The notes under the pieces were generated by a model, which was given only the letters and a program-made list of their open reading frames with translations, did not search any database and was not told the DNA's origin. The translations under genes were made by a program, and so were the position numbers. This document shows, in pieces, positions 23,604 to 36,675 of a stretch of DNA of 64,000 bases (positions are counted from its first letter, which is position 1; every line of letters begins with the position of its first letter). The stretch spans positions 179,998 through 243,997 of the forward strand of contig JAANYP010001810.1 in the NCBI GenBank assembly GCA_020465985.1, in the 5' to 3' direction. This DNA comes from Centrapalus pauciflorus. Lineage: Eukaryota; Streptophyta; Magnoliopsida; Asterales; Asteraceae.

Positions 23604-25082
23604 CTGTCTAAGCCAGAACTTGCATTTTGAAAATTTTGCGTAGAGTCTTTCTTTTCTCAATAACTCTAGCAGTTGACGCAGATGAACAATGTGATCATCC
23701 TCCGTTTTGGAGTAAATCAAAATATCATCTATAAATACGATAACTGACTTATCCAACATTGGCCTGTACACGCGATTCATGAGATCCATGAACACTGCTG
23801 GTGCATTCGTTAAACCGAAAGGCATTACGAGAAATTCGTAATGACCGTATCTTGTTCGGAAGGCTGTCTTTGGAATATCCTCATCTTTTACTTTCAGCTG
23901 ATGATACCCAGAACGAAGATTGATTTTGGAGAAGTAACTTGCTCCTTGTAGCTGATCAAATAAATCATCGATTCTGGGCAGAGGATATTTGTTCTTGATG
24001 GTGACTTTGTTCAACTCACAATAGTCGATACACATACGGCGAGTTCAGTCTTTCTTCTTTACGAACAAGACAGGTTCACCTCACGGAGATGAACTAAGTC
24101 GGATAAATCCCTTCTCTAACAGACCTTGCAATTGTTTTGACATCTCCTGCATCTCTGCAGGCGCAAGTCTGTAAGGAGCTTTGGCGATGGGAGCCGCACC
24201 AGGAACTAAGTCAATACCAAGTTCGACTTGACGTTCCGGTGGCACTCCAGAAATATCATCAGGAAATACGTCTGGGAACTCACAGACGATCGAAATATCA
24301 GAAATGGATTTCTTGTTGGCTTTAGAAATGGATTTCTTGTTGGCTTCAGAAATGGATTCAGACGAGACAAAACATAGATATGATTCGTGACCCTTAGATA
24401 GATATTTATGCACTTTCTCAACTGATATGATACAATGTGCGCCTTTACGCTTGTCGCCTTTAATTTCCAACACTCGGCCGTCTGAAGACTTGATTCTGAT
24501 GATTCGGCGGTTGCAGACGATCGTAGCCTCATTGTACGTTAACCAGTCCATGCCGATAATAACATCGAACTCTTTTAGTGGAATCGGGATAATATCAAGG
24601 TTGAACACGATATTGTTGTTAAGTAAAGTGCAATTTCGGTAAACAGAATCAACCATAACGTAATTGTTACTGGCCGTCTCAATATCAAGTATGACAGGAA
24701 GCTTTGTAGGAAACTTAGATAATCTTTGTGCAAAGGAAGTTGCTATGTATGAACGACTTGCACCGGAATCGAATAATACGCGCGCAGGTATTGAATTTAA
24801 TAAGAACGTACCGGTAGCCACATCTGGGGTTTCTTTCGCTTCCTCCGCTGTTATCTGGAATGCACAGGTTCTTGCAGTTGGAGTTGCGGCTGTAATTTTC
24901 ATCGTAGAACCTCCAGCTGATGATTGCGATTGGCCTCGTTGTCCACTACGATACTGATACAAGAAGTGTCCGTGCTTTCCGCATTTTGCACATCCAAGTC
25001 CTCGCTGGGGACACTCTTCGCTACTATGACCGATCTTGCTACACACAATGCATGTGACGTCATCCGGATTACACAATCCCAT
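23604..25082 (-). pseudogene. pol: Protease and RT of gypsy C internal 1
   Basis: Starts at MGLCNPDDVTC with a zinc knuckle CIVCSKIGHSSEEC and a second one lacking its final Cys (YQYRSG). Protease keeps LFDSGASRSYI. The linker carries CEFPDVFPDDISGVPPERQ. RT has GYHQLKVK, FGLTNAP and FIDDILIYS and runs to WLRQ at the intron-like segment. Two nonsense changes interrupt the start of RT near 24035-24085 (the Trp of SPWGEPV and the Gly of KKDGTRR). Confidence 0.9.
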
Positions 25083-26036
25083 ATGCGATTTTCTTCATCT
25101 TTTACAAAATCGGGGTTCATTTGTGAGAGAGTAAGCTTGAGCTCTCTAAGGCGAGCTGTACTGATGAGATTGCTGGGATTGCTGGGACTGGGACTTGTTT
25201 TGTTTGAAGAATCTTCCGAATCTTTGCTTCTTTGGAGGAGAAGGACATGTCGGGTTAGTCGATGGAGCATAGAGTTGATCGCCATACTCTAAATATCCCC
25301 TCTCGTTCTGCCTTGCAACTTCAACCATTTCCAGATAACTTTTATACTTCATTGCGCTTATCGGGTGTCTGTATCTCAGATTAAGCCCTCCACGAAATCT
25401 GTTCATTTTTCTTTCCTCGGTGGCTACTTGATACGAGGAATAACCATAGAGTCGCGAGAATTCGTGCTCATACTCGTCAACAGTCTTGGTTCCCTGAGTT
25501 AGCTGCATCAGTTGAACCTCCATCTTGTCTCGTTGGTCAACATGTCAAGGAATTGATCCCATTCCAAAGTCTGAATAACCTCTTCTCCGTATATACTTCT
25601 CTGATCTTCCACCAAGCACGAGCAGCACCAACAAACAAAGCAGATGCGTAACTCACTTTCTTTGAATCTAAGCAGTCAGATTTCCTGAAGATTTCTTCAG
25701 TGTGGCTTATCCAATCCATCGCCTGAATTGGATTGACTGTACCCTCAAAGTTAAGGGCACCGCTGGCTTTGAAATCTTTGAACTTACAGCCTTTCGGCTG
25801 TTCAATTTAAGCATTACGGTTTGAGTTATCAGAATCAGATTCATCATTCTGGATTTGTTTATCTTTTCTCTTATTCTTTTTATCAGCGCGTCCTTTTGCT
25901 TCGGCCTCATCTCTAGCCTGAAGCTGTTCTTGCATATTCGTGTTTTGTTGTTTTGAGTGTTGGGCTAATAATTGTTGCACCATTTAAAACATCTGTTGGG
26001 GACTCATGTTGTTGGTAATGTCACCTGATCCTGACA
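25083..26036 (-). pseudogene. gag: gag of gypsy C internal 1
   Basis: Start codon at 26036-26034 (MSGSGD). A stop occurs early (near 25985) and frames change near 25800 and 25545. The retrotransposon gag domain (WISHTEEIFRKSDCLDSKKV, LMQLTQGTKTVDEYEHEFSRL) is clear. A TAG after HQYSSP at about 25146 is shared with internal 2, so it predates or accompanies the tandem formation. Confidence 0.87.
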
Positions 26037-26220
26037 TCTTTACTGAAAATTAAAATCATTTAACTATGAGTTTATAGACTTAGATCTATGTACCCTTTTT
26101 CCATCCTAACAGTCTGTACATCCTATCTTAGTTCAAACCACCTAAATGATTGATACATATGTATTGTTTCAGTTTGAGACCAAGTATTACTCACGTAATA
26201 CTCGATTCACTCAAACTATT

Positions 26221-26232
26221 GCTCTGATACCA
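26221..26232 (-). other. Primer-binding site, gypsy C internal 1
   Basis: Minus-strand TGGTATCAGAGC three bases inside LTR2. Confidence 0.92.
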
Positions 26233-27571
26233 TCCTGTGAAGGTCACTCCTTACGGGGCAGTCCTCAGAGTCTCGGTCCCACATCATGCAACACGATATC
26301 AATCATAACTAAGATAATTATATTGCGGAATTTCAAATTACAAGTACAAAATATTAGGATAAGTTTAATACAGTTTTAGTTCAGAATTACATTTTTTAAA
26401 TTAAACTTATAAAGGGTACAATCTAATCTAATTCATGTCATCATACAATCAAATCAATCTACCCAGACCACCACAATTTTCATCTGCCAATCAGTACCGA
26501 AAGGTTTGTTGAGTAGTGGTCTATAAAAACTTCAACTTGATTCTTGTAAGACTTATGAACTAGGTCTGGCATGTGACTTTCCTTTATATTTTCCTGTAAA
26601 AAAGTGTAAACAACATCTGTAAGCAAAGCTTAGAGAGAATATATATTTTCAGATTACATGCATTGTCAAGCGGATCATGGGTCTAGCGTGATATGTCTTG
26701 ACTGCCGCTACAGCCACTCATGATTGAGACATAGTAATCATAGAGTCGGATGATGTTCAAGCCACGCTCACGCTTTAATTGTGAGGATCAGCCACATACT
26801 GGGCTAGCTACCAGTAAATCAACATGGCGGAACATCGGAGTATCATTACCAAGTTCAATAGAACTGGTGAGATAGCATGGTCTAGAACAATAGACCGTGA
26901 AGGCTAATCATTCTAAGCTGAATCGATATGTCAAAGGTGTGAGCAATAATGAACGCATAAGTTATCAAGATCATGATAGCAATAAACTCATAGCAATATT
27001 TGAAATGAACTATAAGTACAATGTCATGCGGAATGATAAATCAGATAGCTATCATGATCCACAGGGCATCACCGAACCATGGTGAGCACAGGTCACAATC
27101 CAGCGGATCATGTATGAATGTCAAATTAATCTATCATCAACTATATGTCTCAACCGGAATCTAGCATGTAAAACTGAATATCCATAACTCATAGGTTCTG
27201 TCGTCTTTATCAAGCAGATTTAGATCCACCACCTGAGTTATCGCAGGATTTTATCTTTAATCTTTGTCTATCTGATCTCTGTCAATTCTTTTTCATTCTG
27301 AGACCCACTTTCAATATCTTTAATCTTTAGTTCCTTGTTCAGAATTAATCTGAACCTGTCAAAATTATATCATAGCAAGAATATTTTAGCTTTAAATCTT
27401 TATCTGATCTGATTCTGATAACTAGTAAGTCATCAAAATAGGACATCCAAATTTGGCAACCGAATTCGGACCAACCGGATTCGGACCATCCGGATTGCTC
27501 ATCCGGATTCGGACCAACCGGATCAGGCATCTGGATTAGGACCGAAATGACTAATCCGAATTTGGGCCATC

Positions 27572-28885
27572 TGTAACGACCTAAACTTTAATCCATGACA
27601 ATTAATAAGCTTAACTTTAATTTTAAGTCAAATGATCATTGTTCTATGAGATTCAAAATATAAATTTAATGAAAATAATAATAAATTCTAATCAAGTCAA
27701 ATGGATTAAATCATAAGTTTGTTACATGATGTAAAAGAAATTTAATGATTTTCAACTTTTGTGGTGAAAATAGGAAGTATGAAACTTGTTAAAAACTTTT
27801 GATTATATTTAAACCCCAAAAACCACTTCCCTGCTCATTTTATCATCTAATTATCAATCCAAAACACATTTATCATCTAGAAGAACCCACGGTTCATACA
27901 AGCTTCATCACAAATCCATCACCAAATTGTGAGATTCAAGTTGGAATACAACAAAAATGGGCATCAAATATCAAGGATTCTACAAGTTTGCATCATAATT
28001 TCAAGGTAAATAAAAACTAATTAAAATCTATCTATGTGTGTAAATGGAACCTACGGTTCTTAGAAGTTGCAAATGTTCATATGATCTTCAAAACCTCAAA
28101 TTCATCTTCAATATATGTTTAAAATTAAGAATGAAACACATGCATGTTATTTTCAGAAGATTAATCAAGCATATGTGCAAATCTATAACTTAAATTCCAT
28201 AGTTTGAAAATGAAACTAAATGTACTGCTGCATCTGTATTCTTTATTCCATATATGTGAAATTGTTCATTTAAAAGAATTAAAAACCTCCCTTAGATCTC
28301 CTTGAATTGCTGCTGAATTTTTTTATAAAGAAAACAGGAAGGAACAGAATGTGCAAGTGTGTTGTGTGTTTCATATAGATACCGAAACCACAAGAGGGTG
28401 ATACCGAAACCATAAGGTTTTGGGTATACTGATCATCAAAACCATGGATGCATGCTGAGATATATTTAAGCCTCTACCGAGACCCACTTGTTGGAACCAT
28501 TGCATGGCTACCGAAACAACAAAGAGATTACCGAAACCATCATGGTTTCGGTAACACCCTGAAACCCAAAAGGTTTCGGTAATTCTAAATCAATTGAGAC
28601 CACCACCGAGACCATATATACACAATACTGAAACCATTGAGAAGTATAAAGCATGCATATACCGAAACCATCATGGTGATGGTTTCGGTAGTCTCATTAC
28701 CGAAACAGAAAGACAACAACTATCCTTTTTGAATTGCATAAAAAGAGTATGTGAGCATAGTGTGTGCAGAAATGTGTGTGCATTGTGTGCACACTATGTG
28801 CGCAAAATTATACAGCTATGTATGTGTGTATCGATATATATATAACAGAAACAGAGTGTGTGTGTGTATGCATGCAGCTTTGCAT

Positions 28886-28918
<33 letters not shown>

Positions 28919-31126
28919 TAGGTGTGTGTGTGTGTGCAGAAAATATGTGTGTGTGTCTAGTGATAACAGCAGCCCTTTAATTTCATTTATATAAGAAAGG
29001 AATATGTGTATGTGTGTGTTGGATTATATAGAATCAGAATACATAATAATCAGCAGCCCTTTTTCGATGTACACAGCCTTTTATGCTAATTTAGGTAAAC
29101 AGAGGGTGATGAGTTTGTGTCCAGCAACCAATATAAATAGTTTACATGTGGGTGTGTGTTGATCTGAAACGAAAACAGTAGGGATCATCCAGTAGCAACC
29201 TTTTATGCTCTTTTTCCTTGCATGAAGTTAGTATGTGTGTGCAATGTGTGTAGTAAAAAGAAAATAGTCTAGCATCCCTTTTTATTTCATTACTTTTGGT
29301 ATGCAGCCTTGTGGTAATACATATACTTATATGTATTAAATTTAAAGTATGGAGATTTATGTATGTGATCATGAATTATTAAAATCAATAAAAGTTTATG
29401 TCAATAAATGCAAGTTTTTTATAATCATATATCACTTATATTCCATTTAAATAAGGCATCATGATTTATACATATCATTGATCATATGTATAAGAGAATT
29501 GAGCATATAATACATTTGAAAGCATATATATGTTTATGTAAATTGAGTTGTAAAAATACATTTAAAAGCATGATGATCATCATATTGCATAAAATATAAT
29601 GTCATGATCATATATAAATTCTTAAATGAAAATACATGAAATCCTATGAACATAGAAATATCTAATAAATTCATGGCAAATTATTATATGAATTCTTGCA
29701 AGTACAAGCAAAGCCTAAAAAGACTTGACAAAGTCACACATGTCCATGAAAAAGGACATAAAGCCTTATGAGTTATCTAAATCATGTCAAATACAAGTTC
29801 TGAATTGAACGATAATTTAACAGAGCCTAATATCACATGATAAACGATTGAATGAAATGATTTAAGAAATAGTTGACCGTATTCATCTCAATATAGTCAA
29901 ATATAAGACTTTGAATTTAAAGACCAACGAATGAACACTGAATATATTATTCAGATGATTCAAAGGCTAATAAATATCAGAAATGATATGATTAACATAT
30001 TGAGCCACAAGCAAAGCCAAAAGACATTAAAGAGCATCAGTGAGAGCTATATCAAAGTGGCAAGCTGTCTGTAAGTCTGATATAAGTCAGATAGTGGTTC
30101 AAATCCACTACAGATTATGAGCAACAGAGCCAGAGCCAGAAAGTGAAACTGCAAAATAACCAGTAACTGTGAGTTGTAGATTTTACTTTAACTGCAAAGT
30201 ATGTGAATTGAGACTTTTGTTGCATGATCCTGATTGCATTGGCATTCTGATCTTGAGCTTATTGATATATATTATCATAGTATATTTACTATGATTTGTT
30301 AAGCTGAGCATTTATTCTTCCAGAATCTATTTCATTGATGAGTCATTTGATTGTTAAGCTTAACTCCATCACTATTGCTCAGTGTTGGGTTAATGTTAGG
30401 CTTATGATGTGCTGATTTACGTGATGAAAGCACAGAGGGTAGCTAGAGCTGAGCATTCTGATGATACCCATATAGCAATTACTGGTAGCTAGCCCAGTAC
30501 GTGGCTGATCCCCACTAATGATGCGTGTGTATGGATTTATCATCATCCGAGCATTCCTTATGAGTTTGTCTAAAAATCTCAAGAGCAACAACAGTTTAAT
30601 AACTGGGAGCTGAGCAAAGTCGCGCATCAAAAGAGCATTTATTGGCCAATGTCCCTTCGAGATTGAGCTGTGCATGAGCCTAGTGCAGTGCATAAGCAAT
30701 AGAGCTGAACCGTGCATGAGCCGAGTGCAGTGCATGTGCTTCCGCGTTCATAACTGCATGTTAAATGTGAAATTCTACAATCTCACTAAGCAAATAAGCT
30801 TACCTCGTTGTTGCATTATTTTTCAGGCAAAGGCAAAGGATTGGCTGGACCTAGTTCATAGGTCAGGACTCTGAAAGAGCTTGAAGTGCATTAGAACCCG
30901 TTTCAACACCTTGGTATTGTCAGATGATAGAGATTTGGGGTTCGGGTCTAGTTTATATTATGTGATTTGATGTAATAGTCTAGATGCTTGTACCTTGCTA
31001 CTTAAATTTGTCTCTGTTTATAATTAACTTTAATTCCGCACTGTTAATTTTATCTTAGTTTCCTGATTGATATTGCATTGCTACTGGGCCTAGACTTAAG
31101 ACCGTTGAGAAATCTCGGGTCTCACA
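27572..31126 (+). repeat. Solo LTR E of a related Ty3/gypsy family (3.55 kb)
   Basis: Begins TGTAACGACC and ends GGTCTCACA, flanked by perfect CCATC duplications (27567-27571 and 31127-31131). No coding region or primer site is inside. Segments such as GGTAGCTAGCCCAGTA and GTGGCTGATCC match the A/C LTRs in sense orientation, so E is the LTR of a relative on the plus strand. It is 1.1-1.3 kb longer than the A/C LTRs. It holds an array of ACCGAAACC motifs (28381-28710), TG-rich runs and a (TA)n tract at about 28881-28916. Short open frames inside are not genes. Confidence 0.85.
28381..28710. repeat. ACCGAAACC / GGTTTCGGT motif array in solo LTR E
   Basis: About a dozen copies of ACCGAAACC or close variants in both orientations. 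Two pairs form hairpins; one is ACCGAAACCAT-C-ATGGTTTCGGT near 28530. The array starts 809 bases from the LTR start, as in gypsy C LTR1. Confidence 0.85.
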
Positions 31127-32108
31127 CCATCCGAAGCATAGGATCCGAAATTGGAGCATCCGAATTAGGACTATCCGGATTCAAGGTGGGTCCGAAATAA
31201 TTACATCATCCGAATTCGGGTCCCAACCGAATTCGGATCCCGTTACTTATAATTTTCCGGGATTTGTTCTTGGTGTTCATCTTTTATACTTACGGATTTT
31301 CATCAAAATTCCACTAATTACATTTTTAACAAGATGCAACTTTAAATAAAGTTATATTATCATTATTAGAGTGTTTTTACATAATTTTCCCTATCATTAA
31401 CACACTTAATTCCCCAAAATCGTCCAAAAATCAACATTTTTGTCAAGAACATAAATTTTCACAATAACTCAGATTTGTACTTATTTTGGAATCCAACCAC
31501 TAATTTTTGTTTCTTTAACAACTAATAACTTAAATACTTGATTATCTACTAAAATATCCAACATGCAACAATAATTTTCAGATCATCAATTCGGTTTTTA
31601 TGAAACCGAACATAAACTCAAAAATATTGAAACTCAAGTAATTATTACCTTGAATTCTTGTCGATTGATGACATTTGATGATGTTTATAACTTGTTCTTG
31701 ACTTCAATTCTTCTTTTAATTGCAAAATTTATGGATTTTCCTTGATTTCTTGATGAAGCCGTATGTAGAGAGAGAAGGAAGAGAGAGAGAGAGAGAGAGA
31801 GAGAGAAATTTTCTTAATTGTGATAAATGAGCATTTAAAACCATTATTTTAGTTTTTATATATCAACTTTACTTAATGGTGCAATTAGCCCCCTTCCAGT
31901 TTTGTATTTTACATCTCTTTTAATTTTTATCATTTAATAATTTATAACAATCATATAATTTAATTAAATAGTTTCATTACTTAATTAAATTACAAAACAA
32001 ATAATGTAACAAAATTACATTATTAACTCAAATACAGAAACTAAAGTTCAGTTAAAAGCTAGGTTGTTACAGAATGGGCTCCACCACGCACAAACTTCGT
32101 CCCCGAAG

Positions 32109-34243
32109 TTAGCTTTGTTCGAACAGACTTGGATAGGTAGCTTTCATGACATCTCTTGATTCCCAAGACTGATGCGAACCTTTATGGTGTTTCCACTGGA
32201 CGAGCACCATCTGTATCTCTTTATTTCGAAGCTTTTTGGTGTTCGAGTCCAGAATACATTCTGGCTCTTCAACCACTCGAAGCTTTTCATCAATTTGCAG
32301 ATTAACATGTGGTATCTGCACTTCTCTTTCATCTGCTAAGCTCTTTCGCAAATGACTGACATGGAATACAGGATGTATTCCCGCTAAGTCAGTTGGCAAT
32401 TCAAGACGGTATGATTGGTTTCCTATCTTTTCAACAATCTTGAATGGGCCAATAAATCTCGGTCTAGCTTGTTTCGCTTTATAAACCGTACCACATTCTT
32501 CATTGGGGATACTTTCAGCATCACCCAATCAACTGCAAAACTAATCGATCGATGCCGATTGTCATAGTATGACTTCTGCTTGCTTTGAGCTTCAAGTATA
32601 CACCTTCTGACAAGTTGAATCTTCTCATGAGTCAACTGTAGAAGGGCTGGAACCGCTATAGGTTATTCACCTGCTTCGCGCCAACATGTGGGAGTTCTGC
32701 ACTTTCGTCCATATAGAGCTTCAAATGGAGCCATGTTGATCATTGAATGATTACTGTTGTTATATGAGAATTCGACCAAAGGCAAGTGGTCATCCCAGTT
32801 ACCACCCAAAACAAGAACGCAGGCACGGAGCATGTCTTCAAGAGTAAGGATAGTGCGTTCACTTTGGCCATCTGCATTAGGATGGTAAGCAGTACTCATA
32901 GAGATTCGAGTACCCATCCCCTCTTGCAGCTTTCCAAAATCTCGAAGTGAAGCGACTATCACGATCAGAGACAATAGATTTTGGCACACCATGACGAGAA
33001 ATGACTTCAATGATGTACATCTGTGCCTATCTATCAAGGGAGCATGTCTCTTTCATTGGTATAAAATGTGCTGACTTCGTTAAATGATCCACGACTACCC
33101 AGATGGAGTCGTGCTGTCTCTTGGTTTTAGGCAATTTCGTGACAAAATCCATGGTTATATGTTTCCACTTCCACTCAGTAACTGGTAGTGGTTGCATATC
33201 CCCGAAGGGTTTCTGATGTTCTGCCTTAACCATTTGACAGACTCTGCAGCTTTCAACATATTGACTGATGTCCTTCTTCATTCCTAGCCACCAATAATCA
33301 GCTTTCAGATCGAAGTACATCTTTGAGCTACCAGGATGAATAAATAACTTGGACTTATGAGCTTCAAATAGAAGAGTGTTGCGAATAAAACCATATTTAG
33401 GAATCCAGATTCGGTTTCCTTTGAGACATTGGAGTCCCAAATGATTCATAGACAGGAATTGTAATTTCCCCTTGAGATTTTCAGAACAGAGATTATCTTC
33501 TTTCAGTGCTTCAACTTGGGCAGATTTGATGTCTTCGATAAGATCAGAAGAGAATATAACAGGAGTTAGGGCATAGGAACACTTTTCTGGATACACCTTT
33601 CTACTCAAAGCATCCGCGACCACATTGGCTTTGCCGGGATGATATAGGATCTCGCAATCATAGTCCTTGATAAGCTCCAAGGACCGTCGCTGTTTCATAT
33701 TCCAATCCTTTTGAGTAAAGAGATGTTTGAGGCTTATATGGTCAGTATAGAGCTGACACTTAGTTCCATAAAGATAATGACGCTAGATTTTCAATGCAAA
33801 GATAACGGTAGCCAACTCAAGATCATGAGTTGGTGCGCTTTTTTCGTAATCTTTCAATTGCCTTGAAGCGTAGGCAATGACTTTTTCCCTCTGCATGAGG
33901 ACACAACCTAAGCCAGTACCAGATGCATCGCTATAGACGACGAAGTCATCATTACCTTCTTTAAGGCTAGGATCGGCGCTTGAATGAGATTTTGCTTTAG
34001 AGTTTCAAATACCTTTTGTTGTTTATCTGCCCAAACAAAAGGTGTATTCTTTCGTGTTAGCATCGTGAGTGGCACAGCAATTTTCGAGAAGTCCTTAATG
34101 AATCGCCGGTAGTAACCAGCCAATCCAAGGAAGCCTCTGATTTCGGAGGCATTACGAGGTGTTTGCCATTTCTGAACAACCTCGACTTTAGATGGATCAA
34201 CTTAGATACCTTCGCCAGATACGACATGGCCAAGGAATTGAAT
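32109..34243 (-). pseudogene. pol: RNase H, integrase and chromodomain-like end, gypsy C internal 2
   Basis: After the intron-like segment the frame reads IQFLGHVVSGEGI, a TAG near 34203, then AGYYRRFIKDFSK (34123). RNase H is broken by a shift near 33960. 33698-33027 carries LSRKVYPEK, the HHCC zinc part (CRVCQMVKAEHQKP) and MDFVTKLP. 33037-32663 continues the integrase core; its D-rich motif is shifted, while QSERTILTLE is intact. 32635-32109 covers the C-terminal domain and a chromodomain-like VQWKHHKGSHQSW segment, stop at 32109. Confidence 0.9.
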
Positions 34244-34328
34244 CTATAAACAAATCAAAGTGGAATTTCAAGTTTTCATTGATACAACGAACGTTTAGGA
34301 AATAGCTCAAGACAATGTTAAATTATAC
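34244..34328 (-). other. Intron-like GT-AG segment, gypsy C internal 2 (85 bp)
   Basis: The RT frame is CAG (34331-34329) then GTATAATTT with an immediate in-frame TAA. The segment ends GTTTATAG at 34244 and ATT CAA TTC follows. Removal joins WLRQ to IQFLGHVVSGEGI, the usual RT-RNase H connection in this superfamily. Confidence 0.82.
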
Positions 34329-35750
34329 CTGTCTAAGCCAGAACTCGCATTTCGAAAATTTTGCGTAGAGTCTTTCTTTTCTCAATAACTCTAGTAGTTG
34401 ACGCAGATGAACAATGTGATCAGCCTCCGTTTTGGAGTAAATCAAAATATCATCTATAAATACGATAACTGACTTATCCAACATTGGCCTGTACACGCGA
34501 TTCATGAGATCCATGAACACTGCTGGTGCATTCGTTAAACCGAAAGGCATTACGAGAAATTCGTAATGACCGTATCTTGTTCGGAAGGCTGTCTTTGGAA
34601 TATCCTCATCTTTTACTTTCAGCTGATGATACCCAGAACGAAGATTGATTTTGGAGAAGTAACTTGCTCCTTGTAGCTGATCAAATAAATCATCACTTCT
34701 GGGCAGAGGATATTTGTTCTTAATGGTGACTTTGTTCAACTCACAATAGTCGATGCACACACGGCGAGTTCCGTCTTTCTTCTTTACGAACAATACAGGT
34801 TCACCCCACGGAGATGAACTAGGTCGGATAAATCCCTTCTCTAACAGACCTTGCAATTGTTTTGACATCTCCTGCATCTCTGCAGGTGCAAGTCTGTAAG
34901 GAGCTTTGGCGATGGGAGCCGCACTAGGAACTAAGTCAATACCAAATTCGACTTGACGTTCCGGTGGCACTCCAGAAATATCATCAGGAAATACGTCTGG
35001 GAACTCACAGACGATCGGAATATCAGAAATGGATTTCCTGTTGGCTTCAGAAATGGATTTAGACGAGACAAAACATAGATATGATTCGTGACCCTTAAAT
35101 AGATATTGATGCGCTTTCTCAACTGATATGAAACAATGTGCACCTTTACTCTTGTCGCCTATAATTTCCAACACCCGGCCGTCTGAAGACTTGATTCTAA
35201 TGATTCGGCGGTTGCAGACGATCGTAGCCTCATTGTTCGTTAACCAGTCCATGCCGATAATAACATCGAACTCTTTTAGTGGAATCGGGATAAGATCAAG
35301 GTTGAACACGATATTGCTGACAAGTAAAGTGCAATTTCGGTAAACAGAATCAACCATAACGTAATTGTTACTGGCCGTCTCAATATCAAGTATGACAGGA
35401 AGCTTTGAAGGAAACTTAGATAATCTTTGTGCAAAGGAAGTTGCTATGTATGAACGACTTGAATTTAATAAGAACGTACGGGTAACCACATCTGGGGTTT
35501 CTTTCGCTTCCTCCGCTGTTATCTGGAATGCACAGGTTCTTGCAGTTGGAGTTGCGGCTGAACTTTTCATCGTAGAACCTCCAGCTGATGATTGCAATTG
35601 GCCGCGTTGTCCACTACGATACTGATACATGAAGTGTCCGCGCTTTCCGCATTTTGCACATCCAAGTCCTCTCTGGGGACACTCTTCGCTACTATGACCG
35701 ATCTTGCTACACACAAAGCATGTGACGTCATCCGGATTACACAATCCCAT
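34329..35750 (-). pseudogene. pol: Protease and RT of gypsy C internal 2
   Basis: A single open frame of about 474 codons. Zinc knuckle CFVCSKIGHSSEEC (residues 11-24); the second knuckle ends in Tyr instead of Cys. The protease active-site segment is deleted: TFLLNS joins directly to SRSYIATSF, losing the LFDSGA segment that is present in internal 1. RT is intact by motif (KKKDGTRRVCIDY, GYHQLKVK, FGLTNAP, FIDDILIYS). So RT could be made but the polyprotein could not be cleaved by its own protease. Confidence 0.92.
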
Positions 35751-36675
35751 ATGCGATTTTCTGCATCTTTTACAAAATTGGGGTTCATTTGTGAGAGAGT
35801 AAGCTTGAGCTCTCTAAGGCGAGCTGTACTGATGAGATTGATGGGATTGCTGGGACTGGGACTTGTTTTGTTTGAAGAATCTTCTGAATCTTTGCTTCTT
35901 TGGAGGAGAAGGACATGTCGGGTTAGTTGATGGAGCATAGCGTTGATTGCCATACTCTAAATATCCCCTCTCGATCTGCCTTGCAACTTCAACCATTTCC
36001 AGATAACTTTTATACTTCATTGCGCTCATCGGGTGTCTGTTCATTTTTCTTTCCTCGGTGGCTACTTGATACGAGGAATAGCCACAGAGTCGCGAGAATT
36101 CGTGCTCATACTCGTCAACAGTCTTGGTTCCCTGAGTTAGTTGCATCAGTTGAACCTCCATCTTGTCTCGTTGGTCAACATGTCAAGGAATTGATCCCAT
36201 TCCAAAGTCTGAATAACCTCTTCTCCGTATATACTTCTCTGAGTCTTCCACCAAGCACGAGCAGCACCAACAAACAAAGCAGATGTGTAACTCACTTTCT
36301 TTGAATCTAAGTAGTCAGATTTCCTGAAGATTTCTTCAGTGTGGCTTATCCAATCCATCGCCTGAATTGGATTGACTGTACCCTCAAAGTTAAGGGCACC
36401 GCTGGCTTTGAAATCTTTGAACATACAGCCTTTCGGCTGTTCATTTGAGCATCACAGTTTGAGTTATCAGAATCAGATTCATCATTCTGGATTTGTTTAT
36501 CTTTTCTCTTATTCTTTTTATCAGCGCGTCTTTTTGCTTCGGCCTCATCTCTAGCCTAAAGCTGTTCTTGCATATTCTTGTTTTGTTGTTCTGAGTGTTG
36601 GGCTAATAATTGTTGTACCATTTCAAACATCTGTTCAGGAGTCATGTTGTTGGGAATGTCACTTGATCCTGACAT
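35751..36675 (-). pseudogene. gag: gag of gypsy C internal 2
   Basis: Start at 36675-36673. The N-terminal FEMVQQLLAQ is intact here. A stop and a shift occur between 36560 and 36425, then the gag domain FKASGALNFEGTVNPIQ to FVGAARAWWK, a shift near 36150, and YEHEFSRLCGYSSYQVATEE. About 27 bases (FRGGLNLRY in internal 1) are missing at 36040, and the shared TAG follows QYSSP at about 35814. Confidence 0.88.

Larger units (their letters stand above)
26236..32071 (-). repeat. LTR2 of gypsy C, split by solo LTR E
   Basis: The halves 26236-27571 and 31127-32071 together equal one LTR. It serves as 5' LTR of internal 1 and 3' LTR of internal 2. The insertion hit the palindromic motif array. A (GA)n run sits at about 31771-31805. 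Confidence 0.94.

Noticed and set aside
28594..28994. Short Cys/Val-rich ORFs in solo LTR E
   Set aside because: Produced by TG-rich simple repeats; no start context or domain.
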